Below are positions 1 through 10,067 of a stretch of 64,000 bases of DNA, piece by piece. Below the pieces are notes generated by a model, which was given only the letters and a program-made list of their open reading frames with translations, was not told the DNA's origin and made no database searches. The DNA is from Onchidella celtica. Its lineage: Eukaryota; Mollusca; Gastropoda; Systellommatophora; Onchidiidae. The stretch covers positions 51,476,119 through 51,540,118 of the forward strand of contig OZ007579.1 in assembly GCA_963931925.1 (NCBI GenBank). Direction: 5' to 3'. Position 1 is the first letter of the stretch; each line of letters begins with the position of its first letter. Position numbers and translations under genes: made by a program.

Positions 1-690
1 CACCTGAACATTGACCAAAGGCATTCTTGAGTAGGGCTGCAAAATATATACCAAATAAGGTAGGAGCAAGAACACATCCCTGCTTCACACCGCTGTTTAC
101 AGCAAATGAATTGGATGTGCAGCCCTCAAAGTTGACACATGCCCTCATGTCAGTGTGGAAGGATGCAATAAGTTTTAGCAATGTTGGTGGACAGCCTATG
201 GATTTAAGGACTGCATACAGGCCAGATCGGCTTACGGTGTCGAAAGCCTTTGTTAGGTCCACAAAGCATGTTATAAGCGGCCTGTTTTGTTCTTTACATT
301 TTTCTTGGATTTGCCGAAGTGCAAATATCATGTCAATAGTTGATCGTTTGCTTCGAAAGCCACATTGTGTTTCTGGTAAGACTTTTTCCGCCAGTTGTTG
401 AAGGCGGCAGAGGATGACGCGAGCAAAAGCCTTTCCAGTAATGCTGAGGAGGGATATGCCTCGATAGTTGTTGCAGTCGCCTTTGTCTCCTTTGTTCTTG
501 TAAAGTGTGACAATTTTGGCGTCTCTCATATCATGTGGTATCACGCCTTCTTTCCAACACTGCAGTAACAGATTATACAGGTGTGGTAATAGTGGGCCTT
601 TTAGGTCTTTTAATACCTCTGCAGGAATGTTGTCACTTCCTGTGGCTTTTCCAGCAGACAGGTGGTCGATTGCATTGGAAAGCTCGACTA
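1..690 (-). pseudogene. Non-LTR retrotransposon reverse transcriptase fragment (RTE/CR1-type LINE)
   Basis: Reading the minus strand from about 690 down to 1 gives a continuous reverse-transcriptase segment without visible stops. In order it shows GKATGSDNIPAEVLK, NYRGISLLS, CGFRSKRST, FVDLTKAFDTVSR (catalytic block A, first Asp) and GVKQGCVLAPTLFGIY (block B region just before the catalytic FADD). The element runs off the left edge, so the FADD block, thumb and 3' end are not visible. There is no endonuclease domain in the visible part. These blocks are typical of LINE reverse transcriptases. Exact clade assignment is inference, and an RTE-like clade is my first choice. It is listed as a fragment because no start or complete ORF lies in the window. 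Confidence 0.85.
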
Positions 691-1130
691 AGGAAGGTTA
701 ATGGGTGGGCTTATAGAGGAGAGACAGACGCTTGCCAAGCCCGAGCAAATGCCTCCTCGTTTTGCTGCCTTGCCTGGGCTATTTTTAAGAGATGGTGCTT
801 TGCCCAGAGGCACCACCCCTCTCTCTGCCATTCTAGTTAAACCCAAGGGAGAGACCAGGTCAATACATTTGGAACTAGTCCGGCTGCAGGAGATGCTGGA
901 AGCCAGTTTGATGCAGTTCTCCCTGACAACCACCTTCGGGTCTCCACTCCTGATTTTCTGTCTGGGTTTACTCCCATAGCCTTTGCTATCATAGCAACAC
1001 ACAAGGCAGTGTGGTATTTGTATTCAGGGTTACCTTCCCCTAGTCTTCCTCTCTCCCGAGATGACCCACAAGACAGTGGGGGTGACAGTAGCAGGCTGTA
1101 TTGTGTACTGTCGTACAATAGCAGAAAACT
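691..1130 (-). repeat. GC-richer segment abutting the LINE fragment, possibly LINE 5' sequence
   Basis: This stretch directly precedes the LINE reverse-transcriptase fragment in its own orientation and is visibly more GC-rich than the DNA to its right. Overlapping open frames exist but show no recognised domain. It may be 5' leader of the same LINE joined to the reverse-transcriptase part by an internal deletion. That is inference from adjacency and composition only. Confidence 0.3.
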
Positions 1131-3700
1131 CGGGCCTGACTTAAAGATTCTAGATTCTACGTAATCGGTTTATGGATGCTTGATCTGATGTCGTGGGACA
1201 CTTGCTATCTTCGTGGCTGCCTCAACCAAACATGCTGACTCTACCTATCCAAATCCATATTACTTATTGCAGTTTGACGACTGAATACTTTTACATACCG
1301 ACATCGGCGTCGAAAGGTGTTGCGTTCGTGAACAAAGGCATCTTTCTGTTTTGTCTTCTTCGCTACTCTGCCTCAGTCATTACATTACAGATTAAAGTGG
1401 TCATCAGCGCATGCGCATGACGTCACGACAGTGTTTACTTCCTGGATCATTTTGCAGCTGACACTCCAAAGGGAAGCTATCGCAAAACATGAATGGTTTT
1501 ATAGTATTAAATTAATTTATGCTCCCCATAAAATAGGTATATTATTGCATAGGGGCAGATCTTTTCTAAGAGTAAAAAAATGGACAATTATTTTTTCTTC
1601 ACCATATTGTTTTTCCACAGGAACAGGAGAAATAAAATTTAAAAAATAATTATGGCTCCCCCGGAAGTGGTAACCAAAATAGATATTTTACTATTAATAC
1701 TTTGAATTTCGAATAGTCAAACTCGATACTAATATTGTGACACGAATATCGAAAACATTCATCAGTAATATGCAGTTTAATCTGGTACTTCCATACTGAG
1801 GAAAAAATGGTTTATCAAATACTGAATTTATCTCTGTGGCTGTAACTACCAAGATTTTGTCAATACATACATCAGCCACATGCCACATCTCCGTCCCTAT
1901 GAAAAAAAAATCAAATATTCATTATTTTTTGTGTGTCTATTAGTATTACTGTGGCGCTTCCAACATTGTGTTGGTGTGCAAAGTACGAGTTCGGTGTGGA
2001 GTAGAGTCATCTACCAACGCATTATTTCTCATTTGATAACCTCTGAACGTAGCCAAATTCGTCTGCAATAACTTAGTTTTATTAATTCAGTATTTTGTGT
2101 GTAGCAATTACTGAACAATGGAGGTTGGTCCTAAGCATGTGGTTACTTAAAATGCATTGTTCATGGTGGCGGCGGGGGGGGGGGGGCGGTCGGGCTGAGA
2201 TACTATCGGGACAAAAGTAAAGTCACTCCTCAGCTATTCAAGACCCCCCCCCCCAAACAAAAAAATCTTACAGACACACTTGGGGATCGGGTGCTAACTG
2301 TAGATATTTATGAGACTGTAGTGTGGCATCTGACTAAGATGAAACTGATCAAAAACCTTCAATTGAGATCAGAGGGTTGCAAGGCTCACTTATATTTAGG
2401 GCTGTCATAAACACCAGTCAGATTCTGGACCCCAAATCCCTGCTTCCACCTAGCTCATAGTGGATTAGCCCAAACTATGTTTGGTCTCATCTCAACACAC
2501 GGTAGATTTTTGTTGTTGTTGGTGGTTTTTTAGGGCACTAAACCACAAAAAGAAAATGAATAACTGCTGGTACATTTGGATCTACAGTATTCGAGTACAT
2601 GTGTTGTATTTGAGCGACTTTCAACAGTTTCAGTACCTGATTTTAGAATCGAATAATACTAGTGGACTGTCAAGTTGTCAACGATTCCTGGCCGATGCCA
2701 ATCGATCCGTCGAAGTTCCATGTGTGTCATCCGCTTGTGATTCATAAGGTGTGTACACATGAGTAGAGTAATGGTCACGCGCCAGTTACATGCATTTTCA
2801 AAATCATAATGTTGTTAGACCTCATCAGATGTACAGCCGCCGTACTTATTTTATGTGGTCACGATTGCATTGGCATTCTCATGAAGACCACATGGACATG
2901 GACTGTCACTGGACATGGAAAAAAAAAGATGGCAACTAGACATAGAGTCTAGATCTAGATCTAGATCTAAGGCTCTTGTGTACCAAAGGGAAAACGAAAG
3001 TAATATAGGCCTAGATCTAGTCGCTGTACATAATTATTTATATCTACACGTCATATAGATGTGCGTAATTTATTTGGCTGATCGGTGTGTTAAGATGATT
3101 TGGGTGTGGATATGGTCAATTGCCAAATTGTGGGGCTCCAAAATGACCATGTGAACCAATTTTTCAGCTAGATCCAGTAGTGTTAATTTTGCTTTGACAG
3201 GGTGATCAGATATATGACAGACCATATTTAACTGGTTTTGGGACAAGAATGAGTCTAGTTGATGAGAAATTAGAGTTTATTTGGAGTCATCCCCTTCTGT
3301 TACGTAGGCTATATCATTTTTGACACCATGAAGGGACAACAACCACCTTTGTAAAGCAAACCATTGACAAAACACATATTCAAACACTGTTTTACAGATA
3401 AAAGAATTGCTTGATGCATGAATTTGACTTGCACAACAATTTACAGTTAAAAATTTAACACAAGTTGTGGGTCAAATGACGTACATAACAACCAACCTCC
3501 ATTGACACTAGAATTTGACAACATAATTTCAGTAAAAAACCTGCAAGCAAGCAATGACTGAAACAAAAACAAAAAGATGTTAACATAGTAATGGTTTATG
3601 ACAACTTGGAGTGAACTCAGTGACCAATAAATGTGATTGAAACATTCTTGTTACGTACATCATTGTTGACACCAAAATGTAGGCCTACTCTTCCTCTATA
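1131..3700. other. Spacer without recognised gene
   Basis: AT-rich DNA with no convincing coding frame. It contains a G-run near 2174-2186, a C-run near 2246-2254, a short (TAGATC)n palindromic microsatellite near 2949-2968, and, from about 3290, degenerate GTTACGTAC/TTGACACC motifs that recur after 6.1 kb. Confidence 0.5.
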
Positions 3701-3965
3701 ACAAGGTGGTCTAGAGGCAAGGTGCTCGCCTCTCATGCCAAGGGTCCCGGGTTCTAAACCCGGGCATGTTGGAAATTGGATTTTTCTCATATTTTCAAGT
3801 CCCTGGTCCTATTGGGGGGTAGGATCGAGTACCTAGTCTTCTCGGATAAGGATGAAAAAATTCGGAGGGCCCGTGTGCACGTTGCGCACGTTAAAGATAC
3901 CTTGGCAGTTGGAAATCGTAAAGAGCAGGCCGAAAGGCCGCTGCCCAGGCAAAATTGAAAATTGA
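3701..3965 (+). repeat. tRNA-derived SINE, copy 1
   Basis: The head is tRNA-like: an A-box region around GTGGTCTAGAGGCAAGG and a B box GGGTTCTAAACCC, the internal RNA polymerase III promoter. The body has a block around CGTGTGCACGTTGCGCACG followed by TTAAAGATACCTTGGCAG, of the kind conserved in the central domains of many metazoan SINEs. A near-identical second copy starts at 60358, which proves it is a dispersed repeat and not a functional tRNA. The tail is A-rich and is followed by a 21-base C-run (3997-4017). The head resembles tRNA-Gly most closely, but the anticodon region is degenerate. No product is expected apart from an RNA. Confidence 0.85.
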
Positions 3966-4050
3966 AATTAACAGATTAAAATTTATCCATATCACACCCC
4001 CCCCCCCCCCCCCCCCCAAGCAACAACAAAATTTATTATTCATTATTAAA

Positions 4051-5727
4051 TAGGAAGTGCATAGGTAGGGAAGATATCCCCCACCTATACACTTTGCATA
4101 GGTAGGGAAGACATTCCCTACCTATTCACCTTGCATAGGTAGGGAAGATATCCCCTGCCTATTCACTTTGCATAGGTAAGGAAGATATCCCCAGCCTATG
4201 CAATCCCTATGTGCAAAGTGCATGCAGAGAAGATATTTCTTGACTCTTCACTTAACTTAGGCAAGGACAATATTTTAGTCTCTACATATTTTTTAGGTCG
4301 GGAAGATATTTCTTGTGTAATAAGTCTACTTTGCTTAGGCAGGGAAGATAGTCCTTTGTACCTGTGCTTTGCTTGCTCTGTTTGCGATAGCTATGAAACA
4401 TTATAATTATAGGTAATGATCATGTATCACACTCATCACCCGGCGGTAGGAAGCCAAATCAGCGCCTATCCCCATTACGACCTATTGGCGACAGTAAACC
4501 TAACCTACCTCTGTCAAAATATGGCAAAAAGAAAAAGCTGTAAGAAGAAAGGCGACCCTATAGATTTTCTGTTGTTCTTACGCTTCTTCAATTTACGTGC
4601 ATGTATGAGGGGACAATGAATTTGACAGGCTTTAATTTTAAGCCCATAGAGGCAGAATGTAATTACATGTATTATTGTAATTGAGCATGGCACCTATGAA
4701 AAGTCCAGAGTGGATCTATTGGGAGAGGAGAAAGGGGAACAAGCTGCTGTTTCCTGCCTACTTGGGAAAACATAATAGGGCTACAGTAAAGCACATCCAC
4801 ACGAAGAATACACAGGTATTTAATTTGTTGAGGCACTTGTAGGTCAAGCATTCCAGGGAATTTCCCTGCCAGCACCCCTACGCCAATCCGACGTATTTGT
4901 GTAAGATATCCCCGTAGAGTAGGTAGGATTACCGTTGGGGTGGGATCCCTACATCAAACAGACGTCGGTCCATGCTGTCAACAGCGGATCTACGAGAGAA
5001 CGATACCATTGCTTTGTGCAAACATCCATAAGAGGACTACCTTTGGGTTGCTGGCTGCAGTGATGAAACTACGACTACGCAGTAGTTCGACGATCGAACC
5101 CTTCACATTTCAGTTAATTCTCCACAAATTACACGGCAGAGGAGAAACAAAAATTTTGAAACTATTCCAAGCTAATATTTGCTTCTTGCCAGTTCAGTAT
5201 TGTCCACGCAGATTTCTTTTGTTTGTTTTTCAATTTTGGTGAATAAAGAAATCAACTGATTACTCCCCCCCCCCCCCCCCCCCCCCCACACACACAGGTT
5301 CAGTAAGCGCATGGTTATGTTTATAGTCCATGCTGCCACACCACGAGGTCAGCTTCCATCTTGACCTTCTCTGCTCGGAGTGGGCGATAGAGCAACGAGC
5401 CTTTGTCACAACGTTTTGCTTTGAGCTCGGTCTAGGCCGTTCGTCTGTCTTTTGTATTTGCTGACTCGCCGACTGATTCGAATGATTTTGATTCATATAA
5501 CCTCCTGTCGTCGACTGACTCGAATCGCGATTAGCTCCTGCCGCCACTGGCTCGCCGACAACTAATTCTATTTAATAGGCCCTATCGCGAATTCGCGATT
5601 CAAATCAAATGCACTAAATTTAGACCAATAATAATTCCACACGTTTAGTGATGACGTTGTACACTATCTTCCCTACCTATGCAAAGTGCATAGGGAGGGA
5701 ATATCTCCCCTCCCTATGCACTTCCTA
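4051..5727. mobile_element. 1.68-kb inverted-repeat (MITE-like) element with palindromic minisatellite ends
   Basis: The two ends are inverted copies: TAGGAAGTGCATAGG at 4051 and its reverse complement ending at 5727. TTAAA flanks both sides (4046-4050 and 5728-5732), consistent with a target duplication. The left end carries several tandem, increasingly degenerate units of about 35-40 bp, each itself palindromic (ATAGGTAGGGAAGATAT...CCTAT), from 4051 to about 4390. The right end carries at least two units in inverse orientation (about 5665-5727). The interior has short open frames without a recognisable transposase, and a 23-base C-run at 5265-5287. It is therefore non-autonomous if it is a DNA transposon. 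TTAA within the duplicated site hints at piggyBac/Kolobok-type integration, but a 5-bp TTAAA fits the TIR symmetry better. Confidence 0.65.
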
Positions 5728-5819
5728 TTAAATATATATTGTTATTAATAAATATTCAAATATTATTTGAGTTGTATGTTGTGTGAACTGATGTGAGTTG
5801 TGAACTGTTGTGAGTTGTG

Positions 5820-6033
5820 AACTGCGCCTAACAGGCTGCGTTACAATTTGCTCTGAGATAGAGAGAGAGAGTGAGCGAGACAGGGAGAGAGAAAGAAGCA
5901 GTGCAGTGTGTTGAGCGCTTCGCAGGCAGCTCCATTCTGCTCTGTGGTTGACATGTTGTTTCTGTAAAGCGCATAGAGCATTTTAAATGGATATGCGCTA
6001 TATAAATGCTATACATTATTATTATTATTATTA
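5820..6033 (+). repeat. 3' part of a SINE/LINE-tailed repeat
   Basis: The segment ends in TGTAAAGCGCATAGAGC, GCGCTATATAAATGC and an (ATT)n tail, a 3' terminus shared by many invertebrate SINEs and their partner LINEs. A GA-rich low-complexity stretch (about 5860-5895) precedes it. No tRNA head is visible, so this copy is 5'-truncated or belongs to a different family from the 3701 SINE. Confidence 0.55.
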
Positions 6034-7500
6034 TAACTCATAAGTTTGCCACAATTTGACACTAGATCTATCTATAAAAATAAAATTTCTTTCTCCATTC
6101 AACAATACTTTAAACTTGTGTAGAAACTGTTACTACTAGCACTAGATTTCCACATGTTGTCGCACTCTCCTGTTACGGACATAAAATTGACCCAGACAAC
6201 ATTACGTACATCATTTGACTTCAAAGCACTAGATCTAGATCTAGTTGTCAAATTTTAAGATAAATTGTATTTTCTGTATTCCTTAGCAAGGGCCTAATGC
6301 TGCAATCATGCCTCAGTGTTTGTCTTGATCACTGATGTATACATGTTTGGAGCAATACATTTCCATAACTTGCAACTGAAGAGCAAAAGTGAGTTTAAGA
6401 AAACATTACGAACGTCAGCACATTCCCGTTACGTTACGAACGTCACATGCTCTTTGAACTTTGACACGAACACAGAGGTTTTAATAATATAATAACACAT
6501 TAACTTATCACTGTGAGTTAACATAAATTTGTTTTCTGGTAACATAAACTACAGGTGACAAAACGCTCTGTCCAAGCGGGCCGCGTTGTGTGGAGATCCA
6601 CCACAATGTTACGAACGTCAAAATTGACCCGGGGAGTAATGAGCTATTTATAAAGCTCAATTTCCAAAACTGCAACCTGGGTTATAAACGAAACTTAAGA
6701 TTTCGTTACAGCAAAAAGTAAACGATAAAATTCTATGACGAAGATGTATTCGTAGTGAGTAACAGACAAATCGGCGCTCCGGTTCGGAATCCGTATTTTT
6801 GACACGATGAAAGACGTACATAACGAACATTTTCTTTTAGGTTTAGCGATGAGATTTAATGTTTTCCAAGTAATTTTCGGATTTGCAGCTGTAGATGCAC
6901 CATTCATTTATAAGCACAACATAAAAAACATGAGGTCAAGACACCCACTCATCTGATGTTCAAGTTTTCAGTAGACCACCTCTGACGTGTCCGTTTTCAC
7001 TAGCCGATTTTTCACCATATTTTCGGACTCAAATTAATTTTTCTGCACAGTTACATGATCTTTCGCTGCAATGTTGTGTTTCCTGTTAGATCTATCATTT
7101 CTTATCAAATATAAACAAAGAGAAACTAAAGTGGTGACATCTGTGTCATATAATTAAAGAAATCCCAAAGGCATGTGTGATTGACCCAGTTTTTGGCATT
7201 TGACCATATCACAAATCCTGGCACATTATTTATGGTGCCAATAAATAACTTGGTATAAAAGAAGAACACCATTATCCGCCAACATTATGATTATCGGCGG
7301 ATACTGCCCAGGTTTATCCGCCAACAGTATCAGCAGATAAAGCTCGGGTTTATCCACAGGTATTGTGTTGACTAATTACCAAAAGCAAACAAACTAGATT
7401 TATTCCCTATTTTAATATTATTATTGTTGTTGGATTTTATAAGAAGATCAGTTAACAGATAGATTGCTGATAACAAGACTTTTATAAGATACAAAGAAAA
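6034..7500. other. Spacer with repeated GTTACGWACRTCA motifs
   Basis: No coding region is recognised. The motif GTTACGWACRTCA, often followed within 10-30 bp by TTGACMC, occurs near 6170, 6203, 6405, 6430, 6607 and inverted near 6805. Near 7278-7310 there is a short palindrome built on TATCCGCCAAC/GGCGGATA. Confidence 0.5.
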
Positions 7501-7506
7501 AAAATA

Positions 7507-7553
7507 CCCTGCTGATAATTGAACCACTGTCTCCCGGTTGACAGGTGAAGATA
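7507..7553 (-). repeat. tRNA-Asp-like SINE head, fragment
   Basis: The reverse complement contains CACCTGTCAACCGGGAGAC (anticodon arm with GTC) and a B-box-like GTGGTTCAATTATCAGC, matching the 3' half of a tRNA-Asp. The 5' half (A box) is missing. A better copy lies at 8019-8088. It is read as part of a tRNA-derived SINE, not as a functional tRNA gene. Confidence 0.5.
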
Positions 7554-7659
7554 CAAAAAAACTGGGTTTATTCCCTGTTAGTGTTAGTGTTCTTGGATTA
7601 AAACAAAAAGATTGATTCCTTTTATAAAGGCATTAAGTAGCCTATAAGAAAGGCTGTGG

Positions 7660-7993
7660 CTATACTCTGGTCCCGGACTGACGAATAGCCAAACGCCTAT
7701 ACTCCAGTCCCGGACTTGTGTGTGCATCAATCGCCAATGGCTACTCCGGCCCCTTTTCACCTGATTAGTCAATCTGACTGCCGCCCATTGATAGAAACTG
7801 ACTAGACCCTCATGCCCCCCCAGGTCCAACAAAACATGTAGATCTACATAGATCTGGATCTATCAACATCCATGCCACCATTCGAATGTTTGTTTTCTTA
7901 CCTTAGCCTAACTTGGCGATGAAAGACTGCTTTTCATTGGTCCGGTACTGGAGTATAGCCATTTGGCTATTCGTCGGGGGGACCGGAGTATAG
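7660..7993. mobile_element. Foldback MITE with ~57-bp inverted arms
   Basis: The left arm (7660-7716) and right arm (about 7937-7993) are near-complete reverse complements. Each contains two copies of CTATACTCYRGTCCCGGAC separated by GACGAATAGCCAAA. The loop of about 220 bp holds no open frame of note. No target-site duplication is evident. Long inverted arms with an unrelated loop fit a foldback or MITE structure. Confidence 0.6.
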
Positions 7994-8018
7994 TCATTCC
8001 GTATAAGAAAAGAAACTG

Positions 8019-8088
8019 CCCTGCTGAGAATCGAACCGCGGCCCCCTGGCTGACAGGCAAAGATGCTAACCATTACACTACTGAGGAC
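8019..8088 (-). repeat. tRNA-Asp-like sequence (SINE head or tRNA pseudogene)
   Basis: On the minus strand the segment reads like a tRNA-Asp: A box around TAGTGTAATGGTTAGCATC, anticodon arm CCTGTCAGCC with GTC, and B box GCGGTTCGATTCTCAGC. The acceptor stem does not pair fully (CCTCAG against TGAGAATCG-side bases), so it is unlikely to be a functional tRNA. The related fragment at 7507-7553 suggests a tRNA-Asp-derived SINE family. Confidence 0.6.
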
Positions 8089-8669
8089 CCTGCGCAAGTG
8101 TATTTTGAGGAAATTCTTATAAGCATGACTAAACCAAGAAACCCATATCTACAGATTAGACTTGAATCTTCGTATCCATCTAATCAACAAACTTCCAATT
8201 TTATTCAGAAAAGCTTCCCCAATTTCTATCATGTCATCATTTTCAACACGTGTGCAATACGAATGATGATCGGGATGAACAGAACAACTCAACAAGGGAG
8301 GAAGATGGAGAAAGGTTTGAATCAGGGGAGATCACTCGCAAATACAAATTTATGTTGGCGAATAAAAAAAAATCCTTATTCCTTGGGGTAATTTTAACAC
8401 TTTGATGTACGAATAGACCCAGTATGAAAAGATTGTTAGTTGGATGCCAACACGTCAATTTTGAAGGTTTATTATCAGCGGCAGTTTGTTCTGTTGAAAA
8501 TATAAGTGTACGTTTATGCCAATTTTGGCATTTTGTTTTATTTTCATACATGAGGGAGGAAGGAGTTCCATAGGTCACCCCGTCACAACCAGGCAGCCAA
8601 CAACTACTTTGAAGTAGACTTACAATTAGGATTACTATTGCAGGGTTAGAAAAAGGTGTAGGTAAGGAT
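8089..8669. other. Spacer, no recognised feature
   Basis: Overlapping open frames of up to about 140 codons occur on both strands, but none shows a known motif or plausible codon pattern. I see nothing that supports a gene. Confidence 0.4.
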
Positions 8670-8976
8670 CATGGGTGCCAGATCGCCAATCCGGAATTTC
8701 GTTTGTCTCAAACGCGCTCTGCCGGAATCTCGCCGGGATAGGACACTTAGCATTGTTAGGGAAGATTATTAAATATTAGATCTAAATAAACAAAAATATT
8801 AGTATAAAACAATGTTTTAAAAGCACAAACAGGGTTTTAGTGGCTTTTCATATTGTTTTAGCTCCTCTTTGGGGGTCGACCGCGGTGTTTCCGTGTACAC
8901 CGAAGACCTTGCAGGAATACAAAAAATTGGGAAGTGGGTTTGCAGGAAACACATTGTTTAAAAGCTGGCACCCATG
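8670..8976. mobile_element. hAT-type MITE (307 bp)
   Basis: Perfect 12-bp terminal inverted repeats CATGGGTGCCAG open at 8670 and close at 8976. An exact 8-bp target duplication GTAAGGAT flanks the element (8662-8669 and 8977-8984). An 8-bp duplication with TIRs of this type is the signature of the hAT superfamily. There is no transposase ORF, so it is non-autonomous. Perfect TIRs and duplication suggest a fairly recent insertion. Confidence 0.85.
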
Positions 8977-9044
8977 GTAAGGATATATGGAATGAGCCAG
9001 ATATTAAAAAAAGGGAGTTTCATAAGAGTTACACTATAAGGATA

Positions 9045-9607
9045 CAGTAGTCTCCGTCTAAGAACTCGCCGCCTTAGAACCCGCTGTTGCCGCGAAACCG
9101 AATTTTTTCACTGTAGTTTACATGCGTAAGAACCCGCTCTGAAACAAAAAATCTGCCTAAGAACCCGGCATTTGACCATGAGACAAGCACACTTTTACGT
9201 AAAATGTCCATATTAAACACTAAATTCTCTTTCAAGTAGAAGGAATAGAACAAAGCCACACAGTACAGTGAAAGAGAACGGGCGGAGGGAAGGTAGGGGG
9301 AGGCGAACCGTACAAAGGATGGAGCCCAATAAAATTACGTCTTCCGTGTGCAAGCAGGCCACTCTTAGACTAAATTAGCATAGTCATTACCTAACATCTA
9401 TTGTTGTCTGACTCGAGGGGCAGAATTTTATGCGTAATTGACCACGTGCTTGGTTTGCATGGCACATGTACTGAGGGCTGACTGTGGTTATCACACAGGT
9501 ATTACAGGTATCAATGGACCCCATATTGTATCTGCCTAAGTGCCCGGTCCGCCTAAGAACCCGCTTTTTTGTCTCCCGTTGACCGGGTTCTCAGACGGAG
9601 ACTACTG
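9045..9607. mobile_element. pogo/Tigger-like MITE (563 bp)
   Basis: The ends are inverted copies of CAGTAGTCTCCGTCTAAGAAC (one mismatch in the last bases; the right end closes ...GGAGACTACTG) and are flanked by TA on both sides (9043-9044 and 9608-9609). TA duplication and a CAGT start fit the Tc1/mariner-pogo group, especially Tigger-like elements. Internally the motif CTAAGAACCCG recurs near both ends (9061-9080, 9126-9165, 9532-9565), like subterminal transposase-binding repeats. No transposase is encoded. Confidence 0.85.
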
Positions 9608-9968
9608 TATTACAAAGAGATGACTTTAAGAGCGGCCGTCAAGGGGGGATCGCAGGGGAGGCAGCACCCCCTGGGGAGCTAGTTAGTCCTTTAGATGGAT
9701 GTTTTTGTAGAAAATGAGTGGCTCGACAATCAACACTCAGTACATGAAATTATATGTGTTCAACTAAAGTTGAGTAACTCATATATAATATATATGGTCT
9801 TGATTCAAAAAAAAAAAAAAATCCCCTCCATTTTAGTTTTAGTACCTTGACAAGATGAACGGGACTCGGTGATCTCTTCCCATCATGATTTCTTATTAAC
9901 ATGCTGTGTAATTGTAGATTTTTTTCTCCCACATCATTATGTCTAGGTGAACACATTTACTGGCTGCC

Positions 9969-10067
9969 ATGGACCCAAACTATCCAGCGCTTATGGAGTG
10001 TCCTTATGACAGTACTCACATGATTTTGCCCCTGAGAATGCCACATCATCTGATTAAATGCCGGAAA
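9969..10067 (+). CDS. GTSF1: GTSF1-like exon 1 (coding part)
   Basis: 33 codons ending AAA, followed by the donor GTAAGT; phase 0. It carries the whole first CHHC finger. An acceptor-like TCTAG upstream (near 9945) suggests an additional 5' UTR exon. Confidence 0.9.

Noticed and set aside
3701..3770. Functional tRNA gene
   Set aside because: A second near-identical copy with the same long body at 60358 and a degenerate anticodon arm show a SINE.
4051..4390. CRISPR-like array from regularly repeated palindromic units
   Set aside because: The units are contiguous, degenerate minisatellite repeats without unique spacers, in a eukaryotic genome, and their partner copies lie inverted at the other end of the same element.
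5260..5547. Minus-strand frame ending in a glycine run
   Set aside because: The glycine run is a translated C/G homopolymer and no domain is present.
8019..8088. Functional tRNA-Asp gene
   Set aside because: The acceptor stem does not close well and a related fragment lies 500 bp away; a SINE head or pseudogene is more likely.
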